Source: G963662605 sp963662605
GTDB lineage: Bacteria; Bacteroidota; Ignavibacteria; Ignavibacteriales; Ignavibacteriaceae
DNA: 64,000 bases
Assembly: GCA_963662605.1 (NCBI GenBank)
Contig: OY759785.1
Coordinates: forward strand, 3,100,001-3,164,000
Direction of reading: 5' to 3'
The notes under the pieces were generated by a model. That model had not been told where the DNA came from, did not search any database, and saw only the letters and a list, made by a program, of their open reading frames with translations. Of this stretch, positions 45,257-55,600 are shown piece after piece. The position numbers and the translations under genes are program-made. Within the stretch, counting starts at the first letter, position 1; the number at the start of each line of letters is the position of its first letter.

Positions 45257-46594
45257 ATGAAGCTATTACCTATGCAAAGATATTTTGAATTTTTCGAATA
45301 TAACACCGACTACCGCACTGAAATACTTGCCGGTATAACGACTTTTCTCTCTGCCATGTACATTATTGTAGTAAATCCTGCCATTGTTTCGGCAACCGGA
45401 ATGCCATTCAATGCAGTATTAACAGCAACCGTGCTCGTGAGTGCATTAAGCAGTATTTTTATGGGAATGTACGCCCGAATTCCAATTCTTGTTGCACCGG
45501 GTATGGGACTCAACGCCTTTTTCACGTATACCGTAGTTATCGGCATGGGTGTAAAATGGGAAACCGCCTTAGGTGCTGTGCTTTGGTCGGGAATAATTTT
45601 TATGCTGCTATCGGTTTTTAATATACGCACATGGATTGTGCATGCGATTCCAAAACAAATACGCTATGCTTTGGCTGCGGGAATCGGATTGTTCATTTCA
45701 TTCATCGGATTTAAGAATGCTAATTTCGTAATTGCCAGTCCTGCTACATTACTTACTATTAATAAAATGGACACCATCCTTGTCACTTTCCTTATCGGTC
45801 TGGCCGTAACTTCAATTTTAGTTATCAAAAAAGTCAAAGGCGCATTGATATTCGGCATCATGTTTACTACACTTATTGCAGTGCCGATCGGCAGATTATG
45901 GGGGAATGCTTCCGGTATCAATACAGGATTGGCGACATTGGTTACCTGGAAAGGTCTCGTTGCTCTTCCCGATTTCAGCCTTATCGGCAAGCTTGACATG
46001 ATAGGCTCAATTCAGTTCGCGATGTTCCCTGTCATTTTTGCTTTCGTATTTACCGACATGTTCGATTCAATCTCAACTTTCATCGGTGTAAGTGAAGCGG
46101 CAAATCTGGTTGATAAAAACGGAGACCCGAAGAATATAAAGCAGGCATTGATTGTAGATGCCTTTGCGACAGGTATAGCAGGTATTTTAGGTTCTAGTCC
46201 CGGTACAAGTTATATTGAATCGGCGGCAGGTGTGAAGGAAGGCGGAAGAACGGGACTAACAGCTGTTACGGCGGGTTTGTTATTTTTACCATTTATGTTT
46301 CTCTCTCCCCTGCTTTCAATAGTTCCGGCTATTGCAACAGCACCGGCACTTATATTGGTCGGGGTATTCATGATCCGGCCTGTATTAAAGATTAATTGGG
46401 ATAAGTTTGACGACGCTATTCCCGCGTTTCTCGGAATGATACTCATTCCTCTGACGTACTCGATTACGCAAGGAATTGTGTGGAGTTTTCTCGCATGGAC
46501 TGTTATAAAAATAGCACTCGGTAAGTGGCGCGAGATAAGTGTGATGTTAGTGATCATTGATATATTCGCGATATTGGCGCTGGTATTGCACTAA
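45257..46594 (+). CDS. NCS2-family purine permease (AzgA/GhxP-like)
   Basis: 445 aa with about 12-14 membrane helices. N-terminal TEILAGITTFLSAMYIIVVNPAI and LVAPGMGLNAFFTYTVV, and the later DMFDSISTFIGVSEAANLVDKNG and SSPGTSYIESAAGVKEGGRTGLTAVTAG are hallmarks of the guanine/hypoxanthine/adenine branch of NCS2. It takes up a purine base in symport with protons. It ends 3 bases before the convergent SdiA-regulated-like gene. Confidence 0.93.
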   Translation: MKLLPMQRYFEFFEYNTDYRTEILAGITTFLSAMYIIVVNPAIVSATGMPFNAVLTATVLVSALSSIFMGMYARIPILVAPGMGLNAFFTYTVVIGMGVKWETALGAVLWSGIIFMLLSVFNIRTWIVHAIPKQIRYALAAGIGLFISFIGFKNANFVIASPATLLTINKMDTILVTFLIGLAVTSILVIKKVKGALIFGIMFTTLIAVPIGRLWGNASGINTGLATLVTWKGLVALPDFSLIGKLDMIGSIQFAMFPVIFAFVFTDMFDSISTFIGVSEAANLVDKNGDPKNIKQALIVDAFATGIAGILGSSPGTSYIESAAGVKEGGRTGLTAVTAGLLFLPFMFLSPLLSIVPAIATAPALILVGVFMIRPVLKINWDKFDDAIPAFLGMILIPLTYSITQGIVWSFLAWTVIKIALGKWREISVMLVIIDIFAILALVLH

Positions 46595-46597
46595 GAA

Positions 46598-47341
46598 TCA
46601 GTAACCGAACACCAGCATTGTTTGATCGTCATCATTAACAATAGTAATTGTTCTCTCTTTCAGATTAACAGAGATACCTTCGTATTTGGTGCGAGGCAAC
46701 GAATATGTCTGTTTCAATCCTTCTGTCATACTCCACATATATATTGCGGAAGATTTGTCGCTCAATAGATAAAAATTACCCGTAGCCTCATCTACTGTTA
46801 CATCCGACAGATCTTTTGCAAAGCTGATCTCATGCGATTCTACAATATTTCCATTTTGGTTGATTTTCTCCAATGAGACGGGATGTTTTTCGTTAACGAC
46901 CCACATATTTCCTGCGCCGTCAATGGTAACTCCCTCAACACCTTTATTCTTCACGCCTTTTGATTGGACATGGATTCTTCCTATCTCATCACCACGTAAA
47001 CTTAAATGCACAACATCACGCAGCTGTTCTTCCGTTATCCAAAGAGTTGCATCTCTTTTATCAAAGCAAATGCCTTCGATATCTTTCCCCTTATAACTGA
47101 GTGTCTCAATAACTTGGCCTTCGCGATTTGTTTTACAAATCAGTCCGCGTCCTCCGTCAACAATCCAGAAGCACGAGTGCCGCGGATCATCCGCAATACC
47201 GGACGGTTCCAGAATCTGCAAATGTATTTTCTTTAAAAGATGAAAAGAGGACGCCGGGTGTCTGCCTCCTCCCTTGCATGCAGGAAAAAGGCAGGCATAT
47301 CCGAATAATATTGTGCAGATCAGGGCATTCATAAGACGCAT
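46598..47341 (-). CDS. SdiA-regulated-like lipoprotein (beta-propeller)
   Basis: 247 aa from the ATG at 47341 (MRLMNALIC); the frame opens further upstream inside DUF4956. Lipoprotein-type signal with FPAC. The rest has repeated short blades (SGIADDPRHSCFWIVDGG, EGICFDKRDATLWITEE, EGVTIDGAGNMWVVNE, SDVTVDEATGNFYLLSD), as in SdiA-regulated / esterase-like beta-propellers. It is the last gene of the adaptor-VTC-DUF4956 run, 4 bases after DUF4956. Confidence 0.8.
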   Translation of the reverse strand: MRLMNALICTILFGYACLFPACKGGGRHPASSFHLLKKIHLQILEPSGIADDPRHSCFWIVDGGRGLICKTNREGQVIETLSYKGKDIEGICFDKRDATLWITEEQLRDVVHLSLRGDEIGRIHVQSKGVKNKGVEGVTIDGAGNMWVVNEKHPVSLEKINQNGNIVESHEISFAKDLSDVTVDEATGNFYLLSDKSSAIYMWSMTEGLKQTYSLPRTKYEGISVNLKERTITIVNDDDQTMLVFGY

Positions 47342-47345
47342 GGTT

Positions 47346-48023
47346 TTAAACTGTCTGCTGATCAAAAAACATGTTGACGCTGCTGATACCCGGAACATTT
47401 CTCAGTTCGCGTATCATTTTATCGGCATTTTCAATTCGCCGCATTCGCACGTTATACGAGTACACAATGGACTTATTTATCTCATCAGTCCTAATATTCA
47501 TAATGTCGTATTGAGAACAGTAATTATCTATCAGTTTAACGAAAAACTGCGGTTCGGTATTCTCATTTCCCGAAAGATTGAATTGCAGTAAATACCGGTT
47601 GGAAGATAAAATCGTATCGCTGGTCTTGGAGAAAATCACCAGCACTAACCCGATAATGCCCGTTCCGGTGAATGCCAGTTTGTGGTACCCTATACCCGCA
47701 CTCATACCGAGAGCGAGTGAAAGGAAAATATAAACCAGATCGGCAGTGTCCTTTACGGCTGTACGGAAACGAACGATGGAGAGTGCTCCGACTAAGCCGA
47801 ATGCCCGCGCAAGATTATTGCCTATGCCGATAATTACCAAAGTTGTTATCAACGAAAGAAAGACGATGGAATGCACAAAACTCAAAGAGTAACCGACTCC
47901 CCGGTACGTGTAGCGGTAAATCAATGATATGGCATAACTGCAAACAAGGCTGACAAGGAGGCTTAAAAGTATTTCAACGTATGACGGAGAAAAGACATTA
48001 ATTGATTGAAGGTTTTCTATCAT
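47346..48023 (-). CDS. DUF4956 membrane protein
   Basis: 225 aa. Four membrane segments in residues 15-135, including LARAFGLVGALSIVRFRTAVKDTADLVYIFLSLALGMSAGIG, the most conserved part of DUF4956 with RFRT. The soluble C terminus (about 145-225) looks like a small alpha/beta domain. DUF4956 is often found next to VTC-domain proteins, as here (26-base overlap). Function unknown, probably linked to polyphosphate or surface polymer. Confidence 0.88.
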   Translation of the reverse strand: MIENLQSINVFSPSYVEILLSLLVSLVCSYAISLIYRYTYRGVGYSLSFVHSIVFLSLITTLVIIGIGNNLARAFGLVGALSIVRFRTAVKDTADLVYIFLSLALGMSAGIGYHKLAFTGTGIIGLVLVIFSKTSDTILSSNRYLLQFNLSGNENTEPQFFVKLIDNYCSQYDIMNIRTDEINKSIVYSYNVRMRRIENADKMIRELRNVPGISSVNMFFDQQTV

Positions 48024-48762
48024 AATTTTGTCCGAATGAATAAAAGTGGTCGTTTATCGCATCCATGCTCATTATATATTTTGAAGCAGATATGCGCGGC
48101 AGGTCATATTTCAGCAATATGGGCTTTAGCCAGTTCGGTATTGTTCCGAAGAATTTTATCTCAAGCACAAACATATCCGGCAGGGGGTAAAACATATTTT
48201 CAATCTGATGCGGCTGTGACAATGAATTTGTTGGGAAAGCCCGTATATTTTTATCAAATGTAATGCGAAGGTCTGTACCGAAGCGGCATTGAAATGCTTC
48301 CCTATCGTAATTAATGGCAACCACCGGTTTGAGCCGGTGCGCAAAATAGTAGTATAAAAAATTCGCCGCGCATTTCTCAACATATGGCCGGGTGCTTACA
48401 GAAGCGTAGAGAAGATCATAGTTCTGTGTGTTGAAAAAACCATCAATGTCTTTGTAGCGAATCGTAGCCCGATCCTTGGAAATGTAGTCCCCGGTCTTTC
48501 TTTTTATCTCGATGAATCCCACAGACTCCTGAGTTATAATATCGTAACCCCTGATACGGAATTTCAATCTGTCCCGCACACCTGACATTTTTTCATCGTA
48601 TGTCATGAGCGTAGGCGAGTCGAGATAGGTGCTTCTGACCAAGTATTCTTTTTTTTCTTGTTTCACGAGATGCGGGTCGTACTCAAGATACGGGAGAATG
48701 TCTCTCCTAAGCTCATCCAAAAAATTGTTATGCACGTAGTATTTGAATTCGTACCGGGGCAT
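47998..48762 (-). CDS. VTC-domain polyphosphate polymerase-like protein
   Basis: 254 aa. The N-terminal RYEFKYYV matches the start of VTC domains, followed by STYLDSPTLMTYDEKMSGVRDRLKFRIRGY and IEIKRKTGDYISKDRATI. These contain the Arg/Lys and Glu residues that line the tunnel of the CYTH/TTM fold. The later VAINYDREAFQ and LEIKFFGTIPNWLK also fit. In yeast Vtc4 this fold makes polyphosphate from ATP. Start overlaps the adaptor stop as TAATG. Confidence 0.9.
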   Translation of the reverse strand: MPRYEFKYYVHNNFLDELRRDILPYLEYDPHLVKQEKKEYLVRSTYLDSPTLMTYDEKMSGVRDRLKFRIRGYDIITQESVGFIEIKRKTGDYISKDRATIRYKDIDGFFNTQNYDLLYASVSTRPYVEKCAANFLYYYFAHRLKPVVAINYDREAFQCRFGTDLRITFDKNIRAFPTNSLSQPHQIENMFYPLPDMFVLEIKFFGTIPNWLKPILLKYDLPRISASKYIMSMDAINDHFYSFGQNYDRKPSIN

Positions 48763-49832
48763 TAGTGCCTCACCGTTTCATAGACATACTTTGCGAGTGA
48801 GACCGTCTGACCTCCCATAGAACATTTCAGCACCATACCGGGCAGCAGGTTTTCTTCGGCATTGGGTATAAGCAGGGATACAAAAACAGTCTGCTTGTTG
48901 TTCATCATTTTAACTTCCTTGCCGACGTTAAGAACTTTTCCTGTGTAGCTTATCCCCTTTTCAGGAAAATATACTGTAAGGTTATCGCCTTCTTTAACAT
49001 TTGCAATGTCGGTCAATGTAATCGGCATGTGAAGGACAGCCTCCGACCAGTTCGACAAATTAAGCAGCGTATCGGCATGAAATGACGGTATCAGTTTCCC
49101 GCTGAATGGAGCCGTAAGAGTATACTTGATTTGTTTATCATGCAGAAAACCGATTTTTTCTTTTGCCGCTTTTATCTGTGATGCAAGTAATGCTGCTTCT
49201 TCGGGCTTCACTCCGGTTTTCAAATTTTGCAGACTCGCCTCGTTCACCCGCCTTTCAATTTCGAGCAGTTCGAGCTTACTCTTCTCCGTATCGTATTCCT
49301 GTTGGGAGGAATATCCTTTATCAAACAGCTGTTTTATTCTGTCAAAAATTATTTTTTCTTCTTCAATTTTCTTTTGTGCTGAAGCAACTTTAAGCGAGGC
49401 TTCACTGATTAGTGCTTCCTTTGCCGGACTGTTTTGTGATTTTAAATTCGCAGCGGCAACTTCCATTTGCGATGTAGCGGTGAGCATCTCATCAACTAAA
49501 TTTGTTGAGTTCATAAACGCGATGGTGTCGCCTTTGGTAAGTTCGGTTTTGTCGCCAAGATATTGCGAAAAATCGAGCGAGACACTTTCGCCGCGCTCAA
49601 AATTAGCCAGACCATACGAACCGATTCTCCCCTTTGCATAATCAATATGGGTCGAAATCATTTCGCCGTTTCTTCCGCGGGTTAAAAGCCATTTTTCGCG
49701 GGGGAATATTTCCGCGTAGCTGCTGACATCATATTGCATTTTTACAAAAAGCGATACTGCCGGCAGAAGTACTAAAAGTGTCGGGGCAATCCCGAAAAAC
49801 AGCATGGTGTTTCTATTGTGTTTCCGTACCAT
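48762..49832 (-). CDS. HlyD-like membrane fusion / adaptor protein
   Basis: 356 aa. One N-terminal membrane anchor (LFFGIAPTLLVLLPAVSLFV). Residues about 100-235 form a long coiled coil (NLVDEMLTATSQMEVAAANLK ... KEKIGFLHDKQIK), followed by a lipoyl/barrel part (YTLTAPFSGKLIPSF ... EGDNLTVYFPEKGISYTGKVLNVGKEV). It has the architecture of periplasmic adaptors, but no transporter is beside it. It is the first gene of the VTC cluster. Confidence 0.8.
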   Translation of the reverse strand: MVRKHNRNTMLFFGIAPTLLVLLPAVSLFVKMQYDVSSYAEIFPREKWLLTRGRNGEMISTHIDYAKGRIGSYGLANFERGESVSLDFSQYLGDKTELTKGDTIAFMNSTNLVDEMLTATSQMEVAAANLKSQNSPAKEALISEASLKVASAQKKIEEEKIIFDRIKQLFDKGYSSQQEYDTEKSKLELLEIERRVNEASLQNLKTGVKPEEAALLASQIKAAKEKIGFLHDKQIKYTLTAPFSGKLIPSFHADTLLNLSNWSEAVLHMPITLTDIANVKEGDNLTVYFPEKGISYTGKVLNVGKEVKMMNNKQTVFVSLLIPNAEENLLPGMVLKCSMGGQTVSLAKYVYETVRH

Positions 49833-50083
49833 TATGTGTCTCTATCCAATATCCCTTGAAGAGGAGGTGTTTGAAGTTAATCGTTCTTAATAATTAATTA
49901 ACAATTGCAACTATTATGCCAAGAATCGAAGTCAGAATTGCTTAAAACGGGGTCATTTTAAGTGAATTGAATGAATGAGTGCGTAAATTCTTCGTTCGGA
50001 CATAAATGCCCGGCAAATTTTTCGTGGTAAAATTCTTGGGTTAACTTTAAGCAGATAGTCTACTAAATTAGGAGAGGAAAAAT

Positions 50084-51661
50084 CTATTTGTTTATTCTTT
50101 TAACCTTGTAAAAATAATATACTTCATCTTTCACTATACATTGCTCATTGCAAGTATGTAATAAGTCAATTTTCATACCTGAAGGCCGCCGACTTATAAA
50201 TTCCCCTGTTGCTTTGTCCAATGGATTAGTTAAGATAAGGATTAAGCTGTCGCGCACTATCAGCCTGCCGGAAATATCTTCCATGATTTCTTCTAAAGTA
50301 AGTCTTGGCTTTGACCTGCTCCAATCAATAAAGTACGCTTCGGATTTCGATTGCGGAAAATACACAGGCTTATACGTATAGGCGCTCAGCGGCGAAGTGG
50401 AATAATCAAAATACCCGCAAATAGAATATCCGGTAAGATTATTCGATTCGACAAATTTTGCCATTGCCGGAATATTGGAAAACGGATATCCGATCTCTTT
50501 ATAATAAAATATTCCGGATGTTATAACTTGAATTGAAAATACAATCATCAAAGCGTATCCTGCCAATGTAGTGAAAAGTGTTTTCTCTTTCCCATCATGC
50601 CCTGTTCTTGCAGAATTTATCCACAATGAGACGATCAACAGAATATACATATGTCCCTGATGCCGGGCATAGCCGTAAATGGACTGGTAAGCAAATGCAA
50701 TAAAAACTCCGCCGCCAATAAGGAAGAAAACCACAAGGTCTTTCTGTTTTCTCAGCGTCCATAGAATGCTTGTAAGAATAAAAACCAGCAACAACAAACG
50801 CAAACCAACGGAGAAATATTCTATGATAAAATGATTCCACACATTTACGGAATTAAAGAATGGCACGGGGATAAACGCACTGAGCGCCCGGGTCACGGTA
50901 TCGGATACATGATCATTAAAAAATCTGGCATTACCCGAAAGCTGTTTTGTTACGCGGTCGTTATAGCCGTGCAGTATTTGAACAATGGCGAACACTGCGC
51001 TTACAGATAATATTGCAGCGCCAACGGCAAGGCCGCTTTTCTGTTTCTTTGAAAAGTGATTCTGTTTTCTTTCAAGAAGCAATTTCCGCATGATGATAAT
51101 AGAGAATCCGATAGCAAAGATAATGCTGTAGTAATTTATCTGAATGAGCAGCCCAAGCAAAATACCGAGGACAACTAACCGCTTCGGTGCTTTTTGCATA
51201 TGATATGCAATGAGCAGCACCAACAGCACCGTAAGAGAATACTCCCTCGCGATGATATTGTACTCGAAGAGAAAAAAATATCCGAATGGGATGAGTATTT
51301 TTTGTATCCTGGGAAATGGAGAATAGCGTGTTAAGACAAATACCGACGAGCAGGATATTATGGTATGGACAACCTGCTCCCACCGTATGCCGCCGAAGAA
51401 ATGTGAAATGATATACAGTATAATGTTCCACAAGATGAGATGCCCGGATTCAATACGTTGATTCTCATAAAACACTTTCAAATCCGGACTGAACTTAGCT
51501 ACCTGCCACGCCTGAAATTCATCCCGCCACATTTCGTGATACCACAATCCGATAAAAGTAATAATAGCAAACGCCGCTGTAACAAGCATAGCAAACTGCA
51601 TATCAGTCAATCGCATTTTCAGTCTGCTGTTTGTTTTATCCCCGCTTGCTTTAATGCTCAT
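50084..51661 (-). CDS. GT-C type membrane glycosyltransferase-like protein
   Basis: 525 aa from the ATG at 51661. About ten to twelve membrane helices. The first external loop carries MWRDEFQAWQVAK, the Asp/Glu-containing loop typical of GT-C enzymes, followed by SGHLILWNIILYIISH. Such proteins transfer sugars from lipid-linked donors, for which the upstream GT2 gene may supply the lipid-linked sugar. The start overlaps the GT2 stop by 11 bases. Substrate unknown. Confidence 0.75.
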   Translation of the reverse strand: MSIKASGDKTNSRLKMRLTDMQFAMLVTAAFAIITFIGLWYHEMWRDEFQAWQVAKFSPDLKVFYENQRIESGHLILWNIILYIISHFFGGIRWEQVVHTIISCSSVFVLTRYSPFPRIQKILIPFGYFFLFEYNIIAREYSLTVLLVLLIAYHMQKAPKRLVVLGILLGLLIQINYYSIIFAIGFSIIIMRKLLLERKQNHFSKKQKSGLAVGAAILSVSAVFAIVQILHGYNDRVTKQLSGNARFFNDHVSDTVTRALSAFIPVPFFNSVNVWNHFIIEYFSVGLRLLLLVFILTSILWTLRKQKDLVVFFLIGGGVFIAFAYQSIYGYARHQGHMYILLIVSLWINSARTGHDGKEKTLFTTLAGYALMIVFSIQVITSGIFYYKEIGYPFSNIPAMAKFVESNNLTGYSICGYFDYSTSPLSAYTYKPVYFPQSKSEAYFIDWSRSKPRLTLEEIMEDISGRLIVRDSLILILTNPLDKATGEFISRRPSGMKIDLLHTCNEQCIVKDEVYYFYKVKRINK

Positions 51662-52361
51662 GATGGAGCGCCCGTATTTTGAATAACTTGAATACGAGGT
51701 CAATCATTCTTGCCGGACCGATCGGCAGATGGGTAAAGCCGTCATGCCTCCACCGGACGCCAAGTTCGCCAATGGACACGCCTTTTCTTTTAGCGATATA
51801 CAGAAGTTCAGTATCGAAATAAGCACAGTCAAAAGTAATTAATGGAAATAGCGCCTGCGCTGATTGTGCAGTAAAAATTTTAAAACCACACTGCGTATCA
51901 ACAAGCTTTAAGCCAGTCACAATTCTTTGCAGAAACCAGAATAGCTTTGCACCATACTCACGGAAAACATGCTGATGCTCTTCCACATGCGAATCAGCCA
52001 GTCCACGCGAACCAATGACGATTTCATATCTTGCGGCACGTTCTAATATCTTCCCGATATACCCCACCGGGACAGCAAGATCGGCATCCATGAAAAGGCG
52101 ATACTCTCCCCGCGCTTCCTGCATACCTTTCTTTACGGCATAGCCTTTACCCCGGTTACCGGCATATTCAATAATTCTGAGCGATGGAAATTCCGATTGA
52201 AAGGAGGCAGCAATTTGCGTCGTTTTATCCGTGCTGCCGTCACTGACAACAATAATTTCGCAATCGTATTTTTGTTTTATTACATACGGGATGGTTTGAG
52301 CAAGAGCGTTCGGAAGTCTCTTTTCTTCGTTAAAACACGGAATAATGATAGATAAATACAT
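51651..52361 (-). CDS. Family 2 glycosyltransferase (dolichyl-phosphate glucosyltransferase-like)
   Basis: 236 aa. GT-A fold: SIIIPCFNEEKRLPNAL, IIVVSDGSTDKT, GYAVKKGMQEARGEYRLFMDADLAVP with the DAD metal motif, then SRGLADS and DTQCGFKIFTAQSAQALFP. This pattern matches the ALG5/DPG-synthase branch that puts a sugar on a polyprenyl phosphate. No membrane helices, so probably peripheral to the inner membrane. Coupled to the GT-C gene. Confidence 0.88.
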   Translation of the reverse strand: MYLSIIIPCFNEEKRLPNALAQTIPYVIKQKYDCEIIVVSDGSTDKTTQIAASFQSEFPSLRIIEYAGNRGKGYAVKKGMQEARGEYRLFMDADLAVPVGYIGKILERAARYEIVIGSRGLADSHVEEHQHVFREYGAKLFWFLQRIVTGLKLVDTQCGFKIFTAQSAQALFPLITFDCAYFDTELLYIAKRKGVSIGELGVRWRHDGFTHLPIGPARMIDLVFKLFKIRALHHEH

Positions 52362-52699
52362 GATGTCCGGTATGATTTAATTTCCATTAAAATGTAAAGA
52401 TATGAATTAAAATTGGTTTTTGTCTATTTTTCAGCCAAAAACCTCACTTTTGCTCGTCGAAAATTATCGCTCAGATGAGATATACGTCACTTATCTTGAA
52501 TATTTATTGACTCTCATTCAAAATTAGGTTAAATTCACTTGTCGTGTTACCTTTTTCGCTATATAAATTTCTTTCCTTGCGAAAAATCCACACATTCCTG
52601 TTGAACAGACTTTCCTATGCGCCATATGAAGTGGTGAGTCATTTCATGGTTTATTGAAGGCTTAATTATATACTCGTCAACCAACTGGTAAGGTAAAAG
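52362..52699. other. Intergenic region before the large surface protein
   Basis: 338 bases, AT rich, between the divergent GT2 and surface-protein genes. I see no gene, repeat or clear hairpin. Confidence 0.5.
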
Positions 52700-55600
52700 A
52701 TGAATAAACGCAACATTTTATTCGGCGTGTTAATCTTGTGGGGTGTTCTATGTACTCCGGTATTAGCGCAATGGTCTGCAGACCCCGCCATAAATAATTC
52801 TGTTAGCATTACTGCAGAAGAAAAGGTATCACCAAAACTAACTGATAATGGTGACGGCGGAACAATAATATCTTGGCGTGTTCAAGGCGCGCATTGGGGA
52901 GAAGATTACATCTATGCCCAAAACATGGATGCAAATGGTACACCTCTTTGGGCAGCAGGCGGCGTGCTTGTATCGCCCGAAGCCTCTTTTTCCAAAGCAA
53001 ATCTTAAAATCATAAGTGATGGCAAAAAGGGAGCCATTATTTCATGGTATCAGACGGCGTCTTTAGGTGCGGTTCCCACGTTCCGAGTTCAAAGAATATC
53101 AGCAGATGGTACGTTGCTATGGGGCAATGGAATTAGTCTCTCTACACCTCTTCCCGATGGCGGATTAATGACCGCAGATATTACTTCTGATAATAACGCA
53201 GGAGTAATTGCCACTTGGGCATCGTTTAGTCAAACAGCAGGACAATTCTTAGACGTGTACGTTGAAAAAATTGATTCTTCCGGCACGTCGCAGTGGAATA
53301 AAACAGTTTGCCATACGTTACAGAATTTGAGCGAAGCAGGTTATCCGGTTATTGCTAATGACGGATCAGGCGGCGCATTCATTGCCTGGGAGGACAGTAA
53401 GATAGCCTCCACCAATTGTGTTTATGCTCAATACCTGAATGCGAACGGCGATTTTATGTGGGACGCCTCAGGCATCCGGGTTAATCAAGGCATTCCTGAT
53501 ATAGCCAAATGCAGACCGCAGATTGTCTGTCGTACCGCCCCCACGTTGACCGGGCCAATTATTGTGTGGAAGTCGTATTGGAGTATGGGTATCCCGGAAT
53601 ATGTAATTTATGCTCAGCAACTGTTCGTTAACAACGGCACCTTGATGTGGCCGACCTCCGGTGTCCATACTTTAAATGTTGATTATATAGAAGAACCGGC
53701 CATTTGCAGCATTTCTGAAACCGGAGTGGCTATCGCTTGGATTCAGCCTTCGGTTGTTGGTAAAATACTCTATATGAAAGCAATCGAAGATGGAGCATCA
53801 AGCTGGGGATCAGATCCGATTCAGGTATGCTTCAATGGACCTGTTGGTGCACCCGGTTGGGTTGATGCGGATAGAAGAAATCTTACCATCTCACCTTCCG
53901 GTACAGACTATCATGGCGTTGTACTGAGCTGGCAGGATAACCGCAGCGGGAATTACAATCTATATGCGCAGTACATTGAACAAGGTGGAACAATAAAATG
54001 GACCGACAATGGGATGCCGATAGCGTCAGCATCTGACGACCAGACATATCCCTCCATGATTTCTTCGACAGAATCGGCCTCTTTTGTGACATGGCAGGAT
54101 AAAAGAAGCGGAACACAAAATGACATTTATGCATGCCGCATTCCTTTCATCGGAATATCACCGGCAATACTAAGCCCAGCGAATCATGCAGTAGGTGTTA
54201 CAATCGTTCCCGCGTTAACCTGGGGAGCGGTTTTGGGTGCAACTTCATATGATGTTGATATTGCAACCGATACCGGATTTACTAATATTATAAAATCACT
54301 TACCGGATTAGCGAGTGCATCATATCAGGTAGCCCCTTATCTCCTGAATAATTTTACAAATTATTACTGGCGTGTACGTGCGTTGAACAGCCTTCATACT
54401 ACCGATTATGCATCCGGCGTGTTTACAACAATTATGCCCGTTCTTCCTACTCTGAATAATCCGACAGACGGCAGCATGTATTATTACGCGCAGCCTGTAT
54501 TCTCATGGTCTTACACACAAAACATTACCGGTATTTATTCAACAATACAATTAACTAAAGATTCAAACTTCGTCACCGGTATTACAACAGTTGATGCCGG
54601 AAATGTGACTAATTATTCTTGGCCGGTTAATTTGAATCTTGGTCAAAAATATTACTGGCGTGTATATTCTGCGAACGCAGCAGGCACAAAAATTTCTTAT
54701 TCGGCAATCAGTTCATTCACCCTGTATGGAACTGCTACGGCTCCGGCTATTTCATGGCCGACAGCCGGAGCAACCGTGTATAGCAATGATGTAACTGCTT
54801 ACTGGTCGGTCTCCACCGGCTCAACCGAATTGTCTTTTAATTACCGTCTAAAAAAATCAACATCTGTTAATTGGGATGTAACCGGTTCTACAACCAATAT
54901 CTTTGTTACATTTGCCGGATTAGAGCCGGGCACTCTATATCAGTATCAGGTACAATCGTATAATGACGTTGATTCTTCTGCCTGGGTCAGTGAATCATTC
55001 ACCACCAACGGCGAAGGTACGCTGGCTGTTCCTATTGTCGCCTGGCCAATGGGCGGCACCGAAGTTTACACGAACTCTCCTATGGTTGCGTGGTATCTTG
55101 AAGTCAGCAGTTGGGGATTGAGCTTTGAAGTCGGTTACGGCACAACCGGAGACACTACTGCATTTACGGTAAAACCAGTCACAATTTCATTGTGGGATTA
55201 TCTGAACGGTCTTACCAGCGGACAGACCTATCATTGGAGAGTACGCTCGATCAACTCTCTCGGACATAAGAGCGCATGGTCCGATGAGGGTGTATTTACG
55301 GTTTACGGAAGTGTTGTAGATATTAAACCCGTCTTGAACAATCCCATAGATGGCCAGGTAGTCTATACGGCATTACCTATATTAAGCTGGAGTCCGGGTG
55401 CTGCAGGAGTAACATCCTATGACGTTTATATAAAAGCGCATACAGATATAAATTACCAGCTTCTCACTAACACGACACTCACATATTACGTTATGGGAAG
55501 TGATCTGCTGCCGGGAACGGTTTACGATTGGTATGTTACAGCGTATAACGCAAGCGGTGGAGCGTCAAATTCGGACGTTGAAACATTTGAAACGGTAGGC

